Assembly (NCBI RefSeq): GCF_004342885.1
Contig: NZ_SMAB01000002.1
Location: forward strand, 1 to 64,000
DNA from: Tepidibacillus fermentans
Lineage (GTDB): Bacteria > Bacillota > Bacilli > Tepidibacillales > Tepidibacillaceae
Reading direction: 5' to 3'
DNA length: 64,000 bases
The notes beneath the pieces were generated by a model. That model was not told where the DNA came from and ran no database searches. It saw nothing but the letters and a program-made list of their open reading frames with translations. Within the stretch, counting starts at the first letter, position 1. Every line of letters begins with the position of its first letter. This document shows, piece after piece, positions 15,176 through 25,033 of the stretch. Made by a program: the position numbers and the translations under genes.

Positions 15176-15228
15176 TTTTGATATCATACCATTTACTGAA
15201 GAAAAGATTATAGCAAAGGGTGAAAGCA

Positions 15229-16455
15229 ATGAATTATGATTCAATTCTCGTTCGTTATGGTGAGATTGCCTTAAAAGGAAAAAATCGTTATCGGTTTGAG
15301 GACCGATTACTCCAGAACATTCGCAACGTTTTGAGAGATTTGCCTCAGATCAAAGTGACAAAAACATTTGGTCGTATCTATGTTGAATTACATGGGGCAT
15401 CCCACGATGTGGTCATTGAGCGTTTAAAAAATGTTTTTGGATTAGTTTCCTTTAGCCCGGTAAAAAGGACAGATTTAGATGTGGAAGACATCAAAAGAAC
15501 ATCACTCGAATTACTACAACAAGTAAAACCATTTCCCAAAACATTTAAAGTAGAAACGAAACGCCCGTATAAGTTATTTCCATTAAGTTCACCAGAACTT
15601 ACCTACGAGGTAGGTGCCTACATCTTAAGAAATACGGAGAATTTAACCGTTAATGTTCACCAGCCTGATACAGTTGTCAATATAGAAATACGGGAAGAAG
15701 GGGTCTTTATTTATTCACAAACAATCCCAGGTGTCGGTGGAATGCCAGGAGGAAGTAGCGGAAAAGCCCTTGTACTTTTATCAGGAGGGATTGATAGTCC
15801 TGTTGCTTCTTGGTATGCGATGAAAAGGGGACTACAATTAGAAGGGATTCATTTTCATACATATCCTGTAACTTCTGAAGAATCGATACAAAAAGTGATT
15901 GATCTGGTAAAGGTACTATCTAATTATACTGGACAATTTCGTCTTCATCTTGTTCCTTTTTTAGAGATACAAAAGGAGATTAAGAAATATTCTCAAGAAA
16001 GTTATAACATCACCATCATGCGTAGAATGTTTTTGCGAATTGCTGAACAGTTTGCAAAGCGGCAACATGCTTTAGCTCTTGTAACAGGAGAAAGCTTGGG
16101 ACAAGTGGCCAGTCAAACATTGGAGAGTATGTATACAATTAATCATGTGGTACGAATACCCATCCTTCGACCGCTCATCACAATGGATAAATTGGATATT
16201 ATTGAAGTAGCGAGAAAAATTGGAACATATGAAGCTTCTGTTCGTCCGTTTGAAGACTGCTGTTCGTTATTCGTACCCAAAAACCCCACAACCAAGCCGC
16301 TTGTAACGCGGGCAGAGTTTATAGAACAAAAAATGGAAGTCGATAAACTGATTAACGATGCGATTCAACGAACAAGAACGATCATGATCACACCTCAAGA
16401 TGATGTGAAAGCAAAGGATGTCATTTTTACAGATATGCAAGAATTTATGAAATAA
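15229..16455 (+). CDS. thiI: tRNA 4-thiouridine / thiazole sulfur-transfer protein ThiI
   Basis: A 408-residue protein that adenylates tRNA U8 for 4-thiouridine formation and donates sulfur for thiazole synthesis. An N-terminal ferredoxin-like and THUMP region (~1-165) is followed by the PP-loop SGGIDSPVASW (~187) and a C-terminal AANH domain with a Cys pair in EDCCSLFVP. There is no rhodanese domain, as in other bacilli. ATG 15229 is preferred over GTG 15220 because aaagggtg is the ribosome site. No cysteine desulfurase (nifZ-type) lies directly upstream, unlike B. subtilis. It is divergent from selD. Confidence 0.95.
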   Translation: MNYDSILVRYGEIALKGKNRYRFEDRLLQNIRNVLRDLPQIKVTKTFGRIYVELHGASHDVVIERLKNVFGLVSFSPVKRTDLDVEDIKRTSLELLQQVKPFPKTFKVETKRPYKLFPLSSPELTYEVGAYILRNTENLTVNVHQPDTVVNIEIREEGVFIYSQTIPGVGGMPGGSSGKALVLLSGGIDSPVASWYAMKRGLQLEGIHFHTYPVTSEESIQKVIDLVKVLSNYTGQFRLHLVPFLEIQKEIKKYSQESYNITIMRRMFLRIAEQFAKRQHALALVTGESLGQVASQTLESMYTINHVVRIPILRPLITMDKLDIIEVARKIGTYEASVRPFEDCCSLFVPKNPTTKPLVTRAEFIEQKMEVDKLINDAIQRTRTIMITPQDDVKAKDVIFTDMQEFMK

Positions 16456-16466
16456 CATTTTATCCC

Positions 16467-16500
16467 AAAAGGCGGTCTCATCGATGAGAAGCCTTTTTTC
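16467..16500 (+). terminator. Terminator after thiI
   Basis: aaaggcggtctcatc and gatgagaagcctttttt form a stem with one interior mismatch, followed by a T-run. Confidence 0.8.
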
Positions 16501-16576
16501 TTTATGCGATGAATGAATAATACAAAATGTGGGAAATCTAACAGTGATATGTTGAAAAGGAAAGGAGTACATTCCT

Positions 16577-17167
16577 TTGAATGCTGGATTGTTTGAATTG
16601 TGGAGAGTATTAGATTTTATTTATCAACATATCACAAGGTTAGAGTACGTGGATAAAAATAGTAATATCTTCCGTGTCGTTTTTTGTAAGTACCGCGGCC
16701 CAGATTTAACTACGAGAGATGGTGTTATCATTCATCATGGAGATCCTATTGTGAAATTACATATATATAATTGGAAATTAACCATGATGTTAAAAGGAAT
16801 TACAAATGAAACTCGACTGGGATTAACCACCTTACGAATCGTCAAAGATTCGTTACCAACATTGGCTGATTATATTTACAATCACCCAAAAGGGGAAAAT
16901 GTAAAAGCACTCGTTGGAACGACCTTTTTACATCGGGGAATTCATCATTTAGGCTTTGACGTCGATAAAGTACCCAATACCTTAAAATTCAAATGGAAAG
17001 AGCAATATTTGCGTTTTATACTTTATATCATTCATCCCAATGGGAAAGAACGGCTGAAGTTAAGGTCAGAAGAGTTAGTTCCAAAAAGGGTATATATGTC
17101 GAAAGATCAATTATTCAAACGCTACTTGCTTCCCCAAGAAGAGGATGTCAAGGAGGAGAGACGATGA
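16577..17167 (+). CDS. YkoP-like protein of unknown function
   Basis: A 196-residue cytoplasmic-looking protein, Arg/Lys/His-rich, without signal or membrane segments. It matches B. subtilis YkoP in length and in its neighbours: the glycosyltransferase gene follows with an ATGA overlap (17164-17167) and a YkoQ-like phosphoesterase lies just beyond. Motifs include VVFCKYRGPDL and LHIYNWKL. The biochemical role is unknown. Coupling suggests it works with the glycosyltransferase, perhaps in membrane-lipid or envelope metabolism. The start was chosen at TTG 16577 after an aaaggagtac site. Confidence 0.75.
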   Translation: MNAGLFELWRVLDFIYQHITRLEYVDKNSNIFRVVFCKYRGPDLTTRDGVIIHHGDPIVKLHIYNWKLTMMLKGITNETRLGLTTLRIVKDSLPTLADYIYNHPKGENVKALVGTTFLHRGIHHLGFDVDKVPNTLKFKWKEQYLRFILYIIHPNGKERLKLRSEELVPKRVYMSKDQLFKRYLLPQEEDVKEERR

Positions 17168-18255
17168 AAATTCTGATCATGACCGAAGAGTTTGCAGGAA
17201 ATGGACATCATAAAGCAGCTGAGTCTCTTTTAAAAACGATGAAAAAAATAGATCCAAGACATGAAGTAAAGATTGTTCATTTACTCAAAATCATCAATCA
17301 AACATTAGAACAATGGATTCAAAAAATCTATCTTTTCATCATCCTCAAAAAACCAAGAATTTGGGGCTGGATCTATAAAAAAGAAGGGAATTTTTCCCTT
17401 TTATTTAAACCATTTATTGCATATGCAATGCTGATCAAATTAGATCGTTATTTAAAGGAAGAAAATCCTGACTTGATTATTGCTACGCATGCTAGTGGAT
17501 TAACCGTTTTAGCCAAACTAAAAAAACGATACCATTATCAATTAGCTGCTGTATTTACAGATTATCATGTGAATAGTTTTTGGATTCATCCAAAAATTGA
17601 TTATTATTTTGTTGGCCATGAAGAACTAAAAAATCAATTGGTTAACAAATATCAAATGAAACCAGAACGTGTGATTATTTCAGGAATCCCTGTTGACCCT
17701 AGCTTTTCAAATGTAAAGCCAAATTTTCCACATCAAGAGGACGCAAATTTTCGGATTTTAGTTATGGGTGGGGGACTTGGGATTGGTGCGATTAAAGAGA
17801 TTGTTCAATCTTTGCAGAAAATCAAGAATGTTCCTTTTACAGTCTGTGTGGTTACAGGAAGAAATCAAAAGTTATATGACGAGTTAACACAATTAGCCCC
17901 TTCGATCAATTATTCGCTTGAGGTTTTACCTTACATTGAGGATATCTGCTCAATCATGATGAAAAGTCATTTAATCATTACGAAACCAGGTGGATTAACC
18001 ATTTCTGAAGCTCTATCCACTTCAACTCCCATTTTAATCTATCAACCAATTCCTGGACAAGAAGAATACAACGCTCGCTTCCTAATTAAAAACCGTTCAG
18101 CTATTCGTATTCATGATCTGAATCATCTTGCTTATTGGGTAGAATACCTTTATCATCACCCGAGAATCTATCAGAAATTTATACAACATCAAAAGAAAAT
18201 CTCCAAACCTGATTCTTCCTATGTGATTATTGAAAACCTATTGAATCGTCTATGA
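17164..18255 (+). CDS. MGDG-synthase-type glycosyltransferase (YkoN-like)
   Basis: A 363-residue GT28-type enzyme. The N-terminal half has the MGDG_synth motif (MTEEFAGNGHHKAAESL, ~7-23). The C-terminal Rossmann half carries the donor-binding GGGLGIG and the KPGGLTISEAL signature (~275) of UDP-sugar:diacylglycerol transferases. It likely adds a sugar to diacylglycerol at the inner membrane face; the acceptor is inferred from family. It starts at ATG 17164, overlapping the YkoP-like stop, with a gaggaga site. A longer in-frame opening from 16993 lies inside the previous gene and is not used. Confidence 0.85.
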   Translation: MKILIMTEEFAGNGHHKAAESLLKTMKKIDPRHEVKIVHLLKIINQTLEQWIQKIYLFIILKKPRIWGWIYKKEGNFSLLFKPFIAYAMLIKLDRYLKEENPDLIIATHASGLTVLAKLKKRYHYQLAAVFTDYHVNSFWIHPKIDYYFVGHEELKNQLVNKYQMKPERVIISGIPVDPSFSNVKPNFPHQEDANFRILVMGGGLGIGAIKEIVQSLQKIKNVPFTVCVVTGRNQKLYDELTQLAPSINYSLEVLPYIEDICSIMMKSHLIITKPGGLTISEALSTSTPILIYQPIPGQEEYNARFLIKNRSAIRIHDLNHLAYWVEYLYHHPRIYQKFIQHQKKISKPDSSYVIIENLLNRL

Positions 18256-18256
18256 A

Positions 18257-18290
18257 AAAGGCTGCTATATCAAAGGTATAGCAGCCTTAT
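18257..18290. terminator. Bidirectional terminator
   Basis: aaggctgctata and tatagcagcctt pair perfectly across a 7-base loop between the converging ykoN-like and phosphoesterase genes. Confidence 0.8.
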
Positions 18291-18307
18291 ATCATGAAAT
18301 TTCTTTT

Positions 18308-19150
18308 TTAAGATGATACAAGAGTGTGAATGGTGATTTCTGGACGGGAACGCAAGCGGATATTTAATCCTGTTTGGCCAAGTCCTTCACTAATATAAAA
18401 AGGTCTTTCTTTGTGGAAATGTAATCCTTTAATCATGTTTTGCCGCGCTAATTTTCCCATTTTTACCAGATGATAAGGTTTTAGCCAATGGATTTGACCA
18501 CCGTGAAAATGTCCAGAAAGCAGATAGTCAAATGGATATCCTTCCATCTGTAAAACAATATTTGGGTCATGAGATAATACAAGATTGATTCCATTTTTTT
18601 CGATATTTTGGTATGCTTTAGAAATATCACTTCTTCCTGAAAAATGGTCATCAATGCCAATAATATTGACAATTTGTCCGTGAATTTGGATTGTATGACT
18701 TTCGTTGATTAAAACGATTGCCCCTGTTTCTTCGATTTTTTGGCGAAAATAGTGAATACGATCCCGTAATAAATAGTCATGGTTGCCAAATACAACATAA
18801 ATCCCATATTTTGGTTGTCGTTGATGAAGAACAGCAAGATACTGAAGAAATTTATTGATGTTTTTGGCTTTATCTAAATAGTCGCCTGTCAATGCAATCA
18901 GATCAATCTCTTCTTCTTTTAATTGTTGATATAATTGGCTAGGTGTAATCGAGATCTTCTCCATATGCAAGTCTGATAAATGTAAGATATGAATAGGTTT
19001 TTTAGTTTTTATCCCATTTATTCTTAATTGAATATGATTAAATTCTGGTTTATAGGTATTTCGGTGGGAATAGTAGTATAAAAGTCCAAATGCGAGTAAA
19101 GGAATCGCCCATTTTTCACTATCTATCACCTTTCCATATGGAAAATACAA
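18308..19150 (-). CDS. Membrane-anchored metallophosphoesterase (YkoQ/YkuE-like)
   Basis: A calcineurin-like phosphoesterase of 280 residues. One N-terminal hydrophobic stretch (~15-27) anchors it. Metal ligands are visible in order: LSDLH (~58), TGDYLD (~88), GNHDYL (~119), a lone SHD (~192) and SGHFHGGQ (~211). The family cleaves phosphodiesters such as phosphatidylglycerol-phosphate or UDP-diacylglucosamine; the substrate here is not known. Start at TTG 19150 is uncertain; GTG seven codons later is possible. Co-location with a lipid glycosyltransferase suggests a role in lipid metabolism. Confidence 0.85.
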   Translation of the reverse strand: MYFPYGKVIDSEKWAIPLLAFGLLYYYSHRNTYKPEFNHIQLRINGIKTKKPIHILHLSDLHMEKISITPSQLYQQLKEEEIDLIALTGDYLDKAKNINKFLQYLAVLHQRQPKYGIYVVFGNHDYLLRDRIHYFRQKIEETGAIVLINESHTIQIHGQIVNIIGIDDHFSGRSDISKAYQNIEKNGINLVLSHDPNIVLQMEGYPFDYLLSGHFHGGQIHWLKPYHLVKMGKLARQNMIKGLHFHKERPFYISEGLGQTGLNIRLRSRPEITIHTLVSS

Positions 19151-19246
19151 TCTTCATGTTAAACGACTGTTTAAGAATTGTATATACTAAAAATATGGAA
19201 AAAGAGATAGATACAAGAGTGATGACATGAATAATAGGAGGTATGT

Positions 19247-21103
19247 ATGGGAAACGTCCATTTTTCTTTAACTTCTTTATTGATTGTCACAATTCTTTCT
19301 TTTTTAGTTCCGATACTTATTCGAAAAATAAAAAAGATCTATATCCCCGTTGTTGTCGGTGAAATTCTTGTTGGGATGATTATTGGGAAAAGTGGTTTTG
19401 ATTTAATTGTCATGGATGAATGGTTGCAATTTATCCAATTTTTTGGTTTAGCCTATTTAATGTTCGTCGCAGGTTTAGAAATTGATTTTGAAATTTTTAC
19501 GAATCAAGAAGAAAAGCAAAAAGCAAATAAATTACTAAATCCTATCACCCTTTCTTTGGTTATGTTAGGAATAACGTTATTCTTGGCTTATTTGGTATCG
19601 ATTCTTTTACGGAGTATGGGATTTATTAAAGATCCTTTATTAATGGCATTAATAGTTGGAACAACATCTCTAAGTGTTGTAATGCCAGTTTTAAAAGAAA
19701 GGAGATTATCCAATACTCGTTTTGGCCAATATATCATTACTGGTGCAGTCATAGCTGATTTTGTTACTATGTTACTCATTTCTGTGGCAGTATCGCTTTT
19801 TAAAGGTGGATTTAGTGTAAAGATTCTCTTTGTATTTGCTTTGTTAGGATTGGTTCTTTTCTTTTATCGAGTTAGTCATCGTTTTCAAGGAAATCCTATA
19901 TTTCAAGAATTAGCCCATGGAACGACACAAATTGGCATTCGTGGTTCATTTGCATTGATGTTAATTTTTCTTGTCTTAGCTCAAGCTATTGGAGTTGAAA
20001 TGATTTTAGGTTCATTTTTGGCAGGAGTCGTTGTTTCTTTAATCGGTGATCCAACAAGAAGGGAAGAAATCGTTCATAAACTAGATGCAATTGGTTTTGG
20101 CTTTTTAATCCCTACATTTTTTATTTTAGTTGGCGTTAATTTTGATGCATCTGTTTTAATCAACAATCCAAGAGGCTTATTGCTCGTACCACTCTTATTC
20201 ATCATTGTTTATATCGTAAAAGGACTACCTGTATTATTGTTTAAATTTTTATTCCCATGGAGAGAGACGATTGCTGGAAGTATTATTTTATCAACGCAGA
20301 TGAGTGTAACGATTGCGGCAGCTACAATTGGAGTTAATATTGGAGCGATTTCCAATGAAGCAAATGCTGCAATTGTATTAGTGGCCATATTGACAAGTAT
20401 CATCTCACCGATTTTATTTGGGAAACTGATCCCCATCGTTGAGAAAAAAGAAGAAGATCATTATGTACTAATCATTGGTGCAACGAGAAATGCTATTCTT
20501 CTAGCGAAACGATTTTTAAATTCGGGGATCAAAGTGTTTATGGTCGATTCCGATGAAGAAAAAGTACATGAAACGATGATGTCTGGTTTTAATGTGATTT
20601 GGGGAAATGCCCTTGATCCAGAATTAATCGAACAATTTGAGGCTGAAAAAGTAAGGGCAATAGTAGTCCTTACAGGAAATGATCAAGTAAATTTTGAAAT
20701 TGCTCATTTTCTATCCTATTATTTTTCATCACACATTTATGTCGTCCTCAATGACCCAACTTTGATGGAAAAAGCAAAAAAAATGGAAAAAATAAGGCCA
20801 TTAAACCCTCAATTGTCTACAGTAAGTTTATTAGAAAATATGATCAAACATCCAGTTACTGCCGATATCTTAGAAGACCGATTAGGATTACACATGGAAG
20901 AAATTGAAATATGGGATAAGAGATTGATCGGAAAAACCGTTCGCAATCTAAAAATTTTTGCCGATATTCTTCTTGTCTCCATCTATCGTAAAGGGGAAAC
21001 GATTCTTCCCCATGGGGATACAGAAATCGAAGAAGGGGATATTCTTTTAATTCTAGGGACAAAAGAGACCATCGAACAGTTTAAAAATACTCTTTATATT
21101 TAA
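19247..21103 (+). CDS. CPA2-family cation:proton antiporter with RCK domains
   Basis: A 618-residue membrane antiporter of the KefB/GerN/CPA2 type. Roughly 12 transmembrane segments fill residues 1-390. A TrkA-N (RCK) nucleotide-binding domain follows (~403-515, IIGATRNAILLAKRF with the acidic end MVDSDEEK). A TrkA-C domain closes the protein (~535-618). It exchanges K+ or Na+ for protons, gated by a nucleotide or NAD(H). Start ATG 19247 follows aggaggtatgt. It is a single-gene unit. Ion preference cannot be decided from sequence. Confidence 0.9.
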   Translation: MGNVHFSLTSLLIVTILSFLVPILIRKIKKIYIPVVVGEILVGMIIGKSGFDLIVMDEWLQFIQFFGLAYLMFVAGLEIDFEIFTNQEEKQKANKLLNPITLSLVMLGITLFLAYLVSILLRSMGFIKDPLLMALIVGTTSLSVVMPVLKERRLSNTRFGQYIITGAVIADFVTMLLISVAVSLFKGGFSVKILFVFALLGLVLFFYRVSHRFQGNPIFQELAHGTTQIGIRGSFALMLIFLVLAQAIGVEMILGSFLAGVVVSLIGDPTRREEIVHKLDAIGFGFLIPTFFILVGVNFDASVLINNPRGLLLVPLLFIIVYIVKGLPVLLFKFLFPWRETIAGSIILSTQMSVTIAAATIGVNIGAISNEANAAIVLVAILTSIISPILFGKLIPIVEKKEEDHYVLIIGATRNAILLAKRFLNSGIKVFMVDSDEEKVHETMMSGFNVIWGNALDPELIEQFEAEKVRAIVVLTGNDQVNFEIAHFLSYYFSSHIYVVLNDPTLMEKAKKMEKIRPLNPQLSTVSLLENMIKHPVTADILEDRLGLHMEEIEIWDKRLIGKTVRNLKIFADILLVSIYRKGETILPHGDTEIEEGDILLILGTKETIEQFKNTLYI

Positions 21104-21279
21104 GGATTGAAAATGGTTTTTATGATTCCTATAAGCGTGTTGGAATATACAACCTTATTTTTAATTCATTAAATTTTTAAAAAAATTGTAAAATTTAAGA
21201 GGGAATTGTTATTTTTTGTAGAAGTTAGAAATTAATTTAGAAAATAAGTTTGATAAAGTAGCGAGGTGATAGGTAAAAA

Positions 21280-22368
21280 GTGGAGATACCAGAATATATC
21301 GATCGTTTAATTGATTTTTGTTTATCGTTTGATGCGAGTGATATTCATATCGAACCGTTTGAAAAGAAAGCTCTGATTCGTTATCGTGTGGATGGCTTTC
21401 TGAAAATCTATGAAGAAATAAACCTTCAACATCAGAAAGCGATACTTACAAGAATAAAAGTACTCGCTGATTTAAATGTGGCTGAAAAGAGATTGCCACA
21501 AGATGGTGCCATAACGATTGATCAAGATGGGCTGGTTACTGATTTAAGAATCTCCATCCTACCGACAATTTATGGTGAAAAGATGGTAATTCGACTTTTA
21601 AAAAAGGAACCTCGTTTTAAAAAAATAGAAGAATTGGGAATGTCAGAAATAGTGCAAATTCAATATCAACGAGTTTTGAAGCAGACAAATGGTTTGATTT
21701 TAATCACTGGGCCTACGAGTTCTGGAAAAACAACTACACTATATGCATCACTACATTTTCTAAACCAAGTCTCCCATAACATAACGACCTTAGAAGACCC
21801 GGTTGAATATAAAATTGAGGGGATTAACCAAGTTCAAGTTCAAACAGAGATTGGATTAACTTTTGCAAGAGGATTGCGATCAATTTTAAGACAGGATCCC
21901 AATGTGATCATGATCGGAGAAATAAGGGATAAGGAGACAGCGAATATTGCGATAGAAGCGGCTTTAACTGGACATTTGGTTTTATCCTCTTTACATACCT
22001 ATGACTCTGCTAGTGCGATCACGCGATTACTAGACATGGGGATTGAGCCATATTTGGTCGCATCAGCGATACAAATGATTCTTGCTCAGCGGTTAGTACG
22101 AAAACGCTGTAATTGTCAAGGAGCAGATCCGAATTGTATCAGTTGTTCTGGTGAAGGTTATATCGGCCGTTTTGCGATTTTTGAAGGTTTACCGATTGTT
22201 GATTCGATTCGTGAGTTGATCTTACAACAGGCTTCTACTCAAGAGATCCGATCAAAGATGAGGGAATTACATTATAAGCAATTACAGGATATTTTAATGG
22301 AAAAAGTCGAGCAAGGAGAAACAACGATAGAGGAATTCCATCGGGTTTTGGTGACGGATTATGAATAA
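21280..22368 (+). CDS. comGA: Competence traffic ATPase ComGA
   Basis: A 362-residue GspE/PilB-family ATPase that drives assembly of the competence pseudopilus for DNA uptake. Visible are the Walker A loop GPTSSGKTTT (~146), the Asp box and Walker B region (LRQDPNVIMIGEIRD, ~205), the His box SSLHTYDSASAITR, and a four-Cys zinc site near 285-300 (CNCQGADPNCISCSGEG). It lacks the long N-terminal domain of GspE, as ComGA does. Start GTG 21280 follows gaggtgatagg. It opens the seven-gene comG operon and overlaps comGB. No convincing ComK box was seen upstream. Confidence 0.95.
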   Translation: MEIPEYIDRLIDFCLSFDASDIHIEPFEKKALIRYRVDGFLKIYEEINLQHQKAILTRIKVLADLNVAEKRLPQDGAITIDQDGLVTDLRISILPTIYGEKMVIRLLKKEPRFKKIEELGMSEIVQIQYQRVLKQTNGLILITGPTSSGKTTTLYASLHFLNQVSHNITTLEDPVEYKIEGINQVQVQTEIGLTFARGLRSILRQDPNVIMIGEIRDKETANIAIEAALTGHLVLSSLHTYDSASAITRLLDMGIEPYLVASAIQMILAQRLVRKRCNCQGADPNCISCSGEGYIGRFAIFEGLPIVDSIRELILQQASTQEIRSKMRELHYKQLQDILMEKVEQGETTIEEFHRVLVTDYE

Positions 22369-23407
22369 GATTTTATGGTTTTCACGAAAATGGGATGATT
22401 CTTTACGGATTGAGTTCAGTCGACTCATGAAGGTACAGATTCGAAATGGAATCCCGTTAACGCAAGGAATTCGCTTAATCAAAGACGTTTTACCAAATAA
22501 GGTTAGTCATGATCTCGATCATTTTATTTATTGGATGGAGCAAGGAGAAACGATATCCGCTACGTTACAAAAGCTTCAATTTCCGAAAACTTATGTTTCT
22601 TTTATCACTATTGGGGAAAGTCATGGAGACTTAGCTTTAGCTTTTGAACAATGTGAGTCGTATTATCAACAAAAATATCAATTTAAAAATACTGTACGAA
22701 ATGCTGTATCATATCCAATTTTTCTTCTACTATTGATCATTCTTTTATTCCTGTTTTTCACCACGATTTTGCTTCCCCAGTTTCTACAATTATATGTGAC
22801 ACTTCAAATTGAAATCCCATCTACAACTCGGTTGATTTTCACAATTTTTAAGTGGTTTCACGACTATAAATTATGGATTTTACTTTCTGCATCTGTAAGT
22901 TTCATTGTTATTTATTATCTTTTAAGAAAGAAAGTTTATCATAAAAAAATAAAATTATGGATGCTTCATTTTCCAGGATTGAAAAAATATTGGTTACAAA
23001 AATATACCTTTTTATTTAGTTCGAATTTAAGTCTTTTCTTAAATCATGGAATATCCTTAATGACAGGAATCAATATACTTTCGGAGTCTAATGAGATCTT
23101 GGTACAAGAAGCTAGTAAAAGGATAAAAAAATCATTATACGAAGGTGAAAGTCTATCAGAAACAATCGTAAAAGAGAACATATTTTTACCTTCTTTTTTT
23201 GAGATGGTACGGTTTTATGAATCAGTCGGTTCATTAGATATCGGGATGAAACAGTATGCAGAAGAATTACAAAAACAAATCGAATCGGAATTGAAACGAA
23301 AACTAAAGTGGCTTGAACCTATCTTAATTTCTTTGACAGGGGTATTTGTATTTGTGTTAATTTACATTTTGTTTTCACCTATTTTTTCATTAATTCAATC
23401 GATTTAG
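22361..23407 (+). CDS. comGB: Competence pseudopilus membrane platform ComGB
   Basis: A 348-residue GspF-type polytopic membrane protein. Two T2SSF domains (~18-135 and ~215-335) alternate with three strong hydrophobic helices (~120-145, ~165-190, ~322-345). It is the inner-membrane base of the pseudopilus on which ComGA acts. Its ATG lies within the last codons of comGA, indicating coupled translation. Length matches the family. Confidence 0.93.
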   Translation: MNKILWFSRKWDDSLRIEFSRLMKVQIRNGIPLTQGIRLIKDVLPNKVSHDLDHFIYWMEQGETISATLQKLQFPKTYVSFITIGESHGDLALAFEQCESYYQQKYQFKNTVRNAVSYPIFLLLLIILLFLFFTTILLPQFLQLYVTLQIEIPSTTRLIFTIFKWFHDYKLWILLSASVSFIVIYYLLRKKVYHKKIKLWMLHFPGLKKYWLQKYTFLFSSNLSLFLNHGISLMTGINILSESNEILVQEASKRIKKSLYEGESLSETIVKENIFLPSFFEMVRFYESVGSLDIGMKQYAEELQKQIESELKRKLKWLEPILISLTGVFVFVLIYILFSPIFSLIQSI

Positions 23408-23420
23408 GAGGGGAAAAGAA

Positions 23421-23798
23421 ATGAAGATGATCACTTCTGTTAAGAAAAACAATAAAGGATTTACGCTGATCGAGATTTTAGTGGTTATATTCATTATTGG
23501 TATAATTTTGGCAATTGCTACTCCTAATTTAAAAGCATCAGGAGAGAAGGCGCAGAAAAAAGCTTGTCTAGCCAATCAAAAATTAATTCAAGTTCAATTA
23601 GAAAATTATTATCTCGAACATCATGCCTATCCGAATTCCTCAACTTTTGTGACAGATTTAGCGAAAGAAGGGCTTCTAAATTCCGTTATTACTTGTCCAT
23701 CAGGGGGAACCTATTCCTTTGATCCTAATTATGTAGATCCATCAACAAATTTAACACGAGTAAAAGTAAGCTGTAGTATCGCTTCACATAATGAATAA
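23421..23798 (+). CDS. comGC: Major competence pseudopilin ComGC
   Basis: A 125-residue type IV prepilin-like protein. The prepilin peptidase site is K-GFTLIE (cut before Phe at ~15), followed by a hydrophobic helix (~15-38) with the conserved Glu5. Two Cys (~54 and ~93) may form a disulfide. It is the major subunit of the DNA-uptake pseudopilus. Ribosome site gaggggaa. Confidence 0.95.
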   Translation: MKMITSVKKNNKGFTLIEILVVIFIIGIILAIATPNLKASGEKAQKKACLANQKLIQVQLENYYLEHHAYPNSSTFVTDLAKEGLLNSVITCPSGGTYSFDPNYVDPSTNLTRVKVSCSIASHNE

Positions 23799-23800
23799 AA

Positions 23801-24253
23801 ATGGGTCAAGAAATAATGGATATACGAAAACATAAAGGGTTTATTCAACTTGAAGTGGTTTTTGTTCTTTTTATGATTGGGATGCTTTTATCTTTTTCTA
23901 TCCCGTCTTTTCGTAATTTCCAAGAACGGTCTGAGCTAGAACAATGGGTAGATCAATTTTTAGCAGATTATTTTTGGGCACAACAAGAAGCAGTACATAC
24001 AGATAAATGGGTGGAAATTGTTTTCAATTCTGATGCCCATTTTTATCTCATTCGTAATGAACGAGGACTGATCAAAAAAGTGCAGTATAGTAATAATATT
24101 TTCATCTCAGAAAATTTCTTAAATCACCGTATCATGTTTAATGCCTTTGGACAATTAGCTTATCGAAATGGAACTATTGATGTAGTCTCTCCATCGGGAG
24201 AAAGACAATTAGTGATTCAATTAGAAACGGGGCAGATTCATGTTAAAAAATAA
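23801..24253 (+). CDS. comGD: Minor pseudopilin ComGD
   Basis: A 150-residue prepilin-like protein. The leader KHK-GFIQLEVVFVLFMIGML has the prepilin cut site and Glu5, then a soluble domain resembling GspH minor pseudopilins. It follows comGC by two bases and overlaps comGE. The ATG at 23817 is an alternative start, closer to the usual short leader. Confidence 0.85.
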   Translation: MGQEIMDIRKHKGFIQLEVVFVLFMIGMLLSFSIPSFRNFQERSELEQWVDQFLADYFWAQQEAVHTDKWVEIVFNSDAHFYLIRNERGLIKKVQYSNNIFISENFLNHRIMFNAFGQLAYRNGTIDVVSPSGERQLVIQLETGQIHVKK

Positions 24254-24578
24254 GGGAATCATTATGGTTGAAACATTATGGGCGATATTTATATTCAGTG
24301 TGATTCTTATGAGTAGTATTCCGATCTATCGACAAATGATGATCGAAAGGGAACATCGGAGCCAAGATTATCTGGCTCTAACCATCGCTCGTTCTGAAAT
24401 GGAAGTGAGCCAAAATCGATTACAGGAAAAGGAATATCAGCGTAATATTTATCATGTTCAAGTCTATGTACAACCATATAATTTCCAAATTCTCGAAATT
24501 CAGGTGATGGTATCGTGGAAACAAGAAGAACAAAAGCGGGAGATTTCATTGAAGAAATTAGTCTATCCCGGTACATAA
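24240..24578 (+). CDS. comGE: Minor pseudopilin ComGE
   Basis: A 112-residue protein with a short basic leader, the prepilin-like IIMVETLWAIFIFSVIL segment with Glu, and a small soluble tail. It is divergent as in other ComGE proteins; assignment relies on position between comGD and comGF. Its stop overlaps the comGF start (TAATG). Confidence 0.8.
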   Translation: MLKNKGIIMVETLWAIFIFSVILMSSIPIYRQMMIEREHRSQDYLALTIARSEMEVSQNRLQEKEYQRNIYHVQVYVQPYNFQILEIQVMVSWKQEEQKREISLKKLVYPGT

Positions 24579-25033
24579 TGAACCCAAAAGGATTTTCATA
24601 TGTTGAATTCATGATTATGATTTCCTTTTTTACCTTTTTAGTTAGTTACCTTTTGAATTTTTTAATTGTAACACAAAAGGAGAAGGAAGAACAAAGAATT
24701 CAATTTGTTCTTCAACATTCTTATCATATGGGATATAACTATTTAAAAAGTAGTGTATTACCTGCATCTCGTTTCTTTGGTAGTGAACAAACTTTATATA
24801 TTGAAAGTAAAAGTAAATTAGAGGTATTTCGTTTTGATGGTGTGAAGGTCATACGTGAGGTGAAAAAAGGGGAAGGAGCACTTAATGGTACAGTGATTGT
24901 TTTTGAATATGTCGATTCTATTCGATTTGAAATTTTACCAAACGGAGAGGGAATTCATCTATCGGGACGTTTAAAGTTGGATGATCGAGTGTTTCCCTTC
25001 GATGATTTCATTCTAAAAAGGGTACAGACATGA
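24578..25033 (+). CDS. comGF: Minor pseudopilin ComGF
   Basis: A 151-residue protein. Start ATG 24578 (TAATG overlap with comGE) is chosen over a longer frame from 24515, because it places the prepilin motif K-GFSYVEF at the N terminus. A hydrophobic helix (~8-30) and the ComGF domain follow. Confidence 0.85.
   Translation: MNPKGFSYVEFMIMISFFTFLVSYLLNFLIVTQKEKEEQRIQFVLQHSYHMGYNYLKSSVLPASRFFGSEQTLYIESKSKLEVFRFDGVKVIREVKKGEGALNGTVIVFEYVDSIRFEILPNGEGIHLSGRLKLDDRVFPFDDFILKRVQT

Noticed and set aside
16993-17163. N-terminal extension of the YkoN-like glycosyltransferase
   Set aside because: It overlaps the YkoP-like gene in another frame; the ATG at 17164 has a good ribosome site and gives the family's normal start.
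21104-21279. ComK box upstream of comGA
   Set aside because: The region is so AT-rich that aaaa-N5-tttt patterns occur by chance; no paired boxes at the usual spacing could be singled out.
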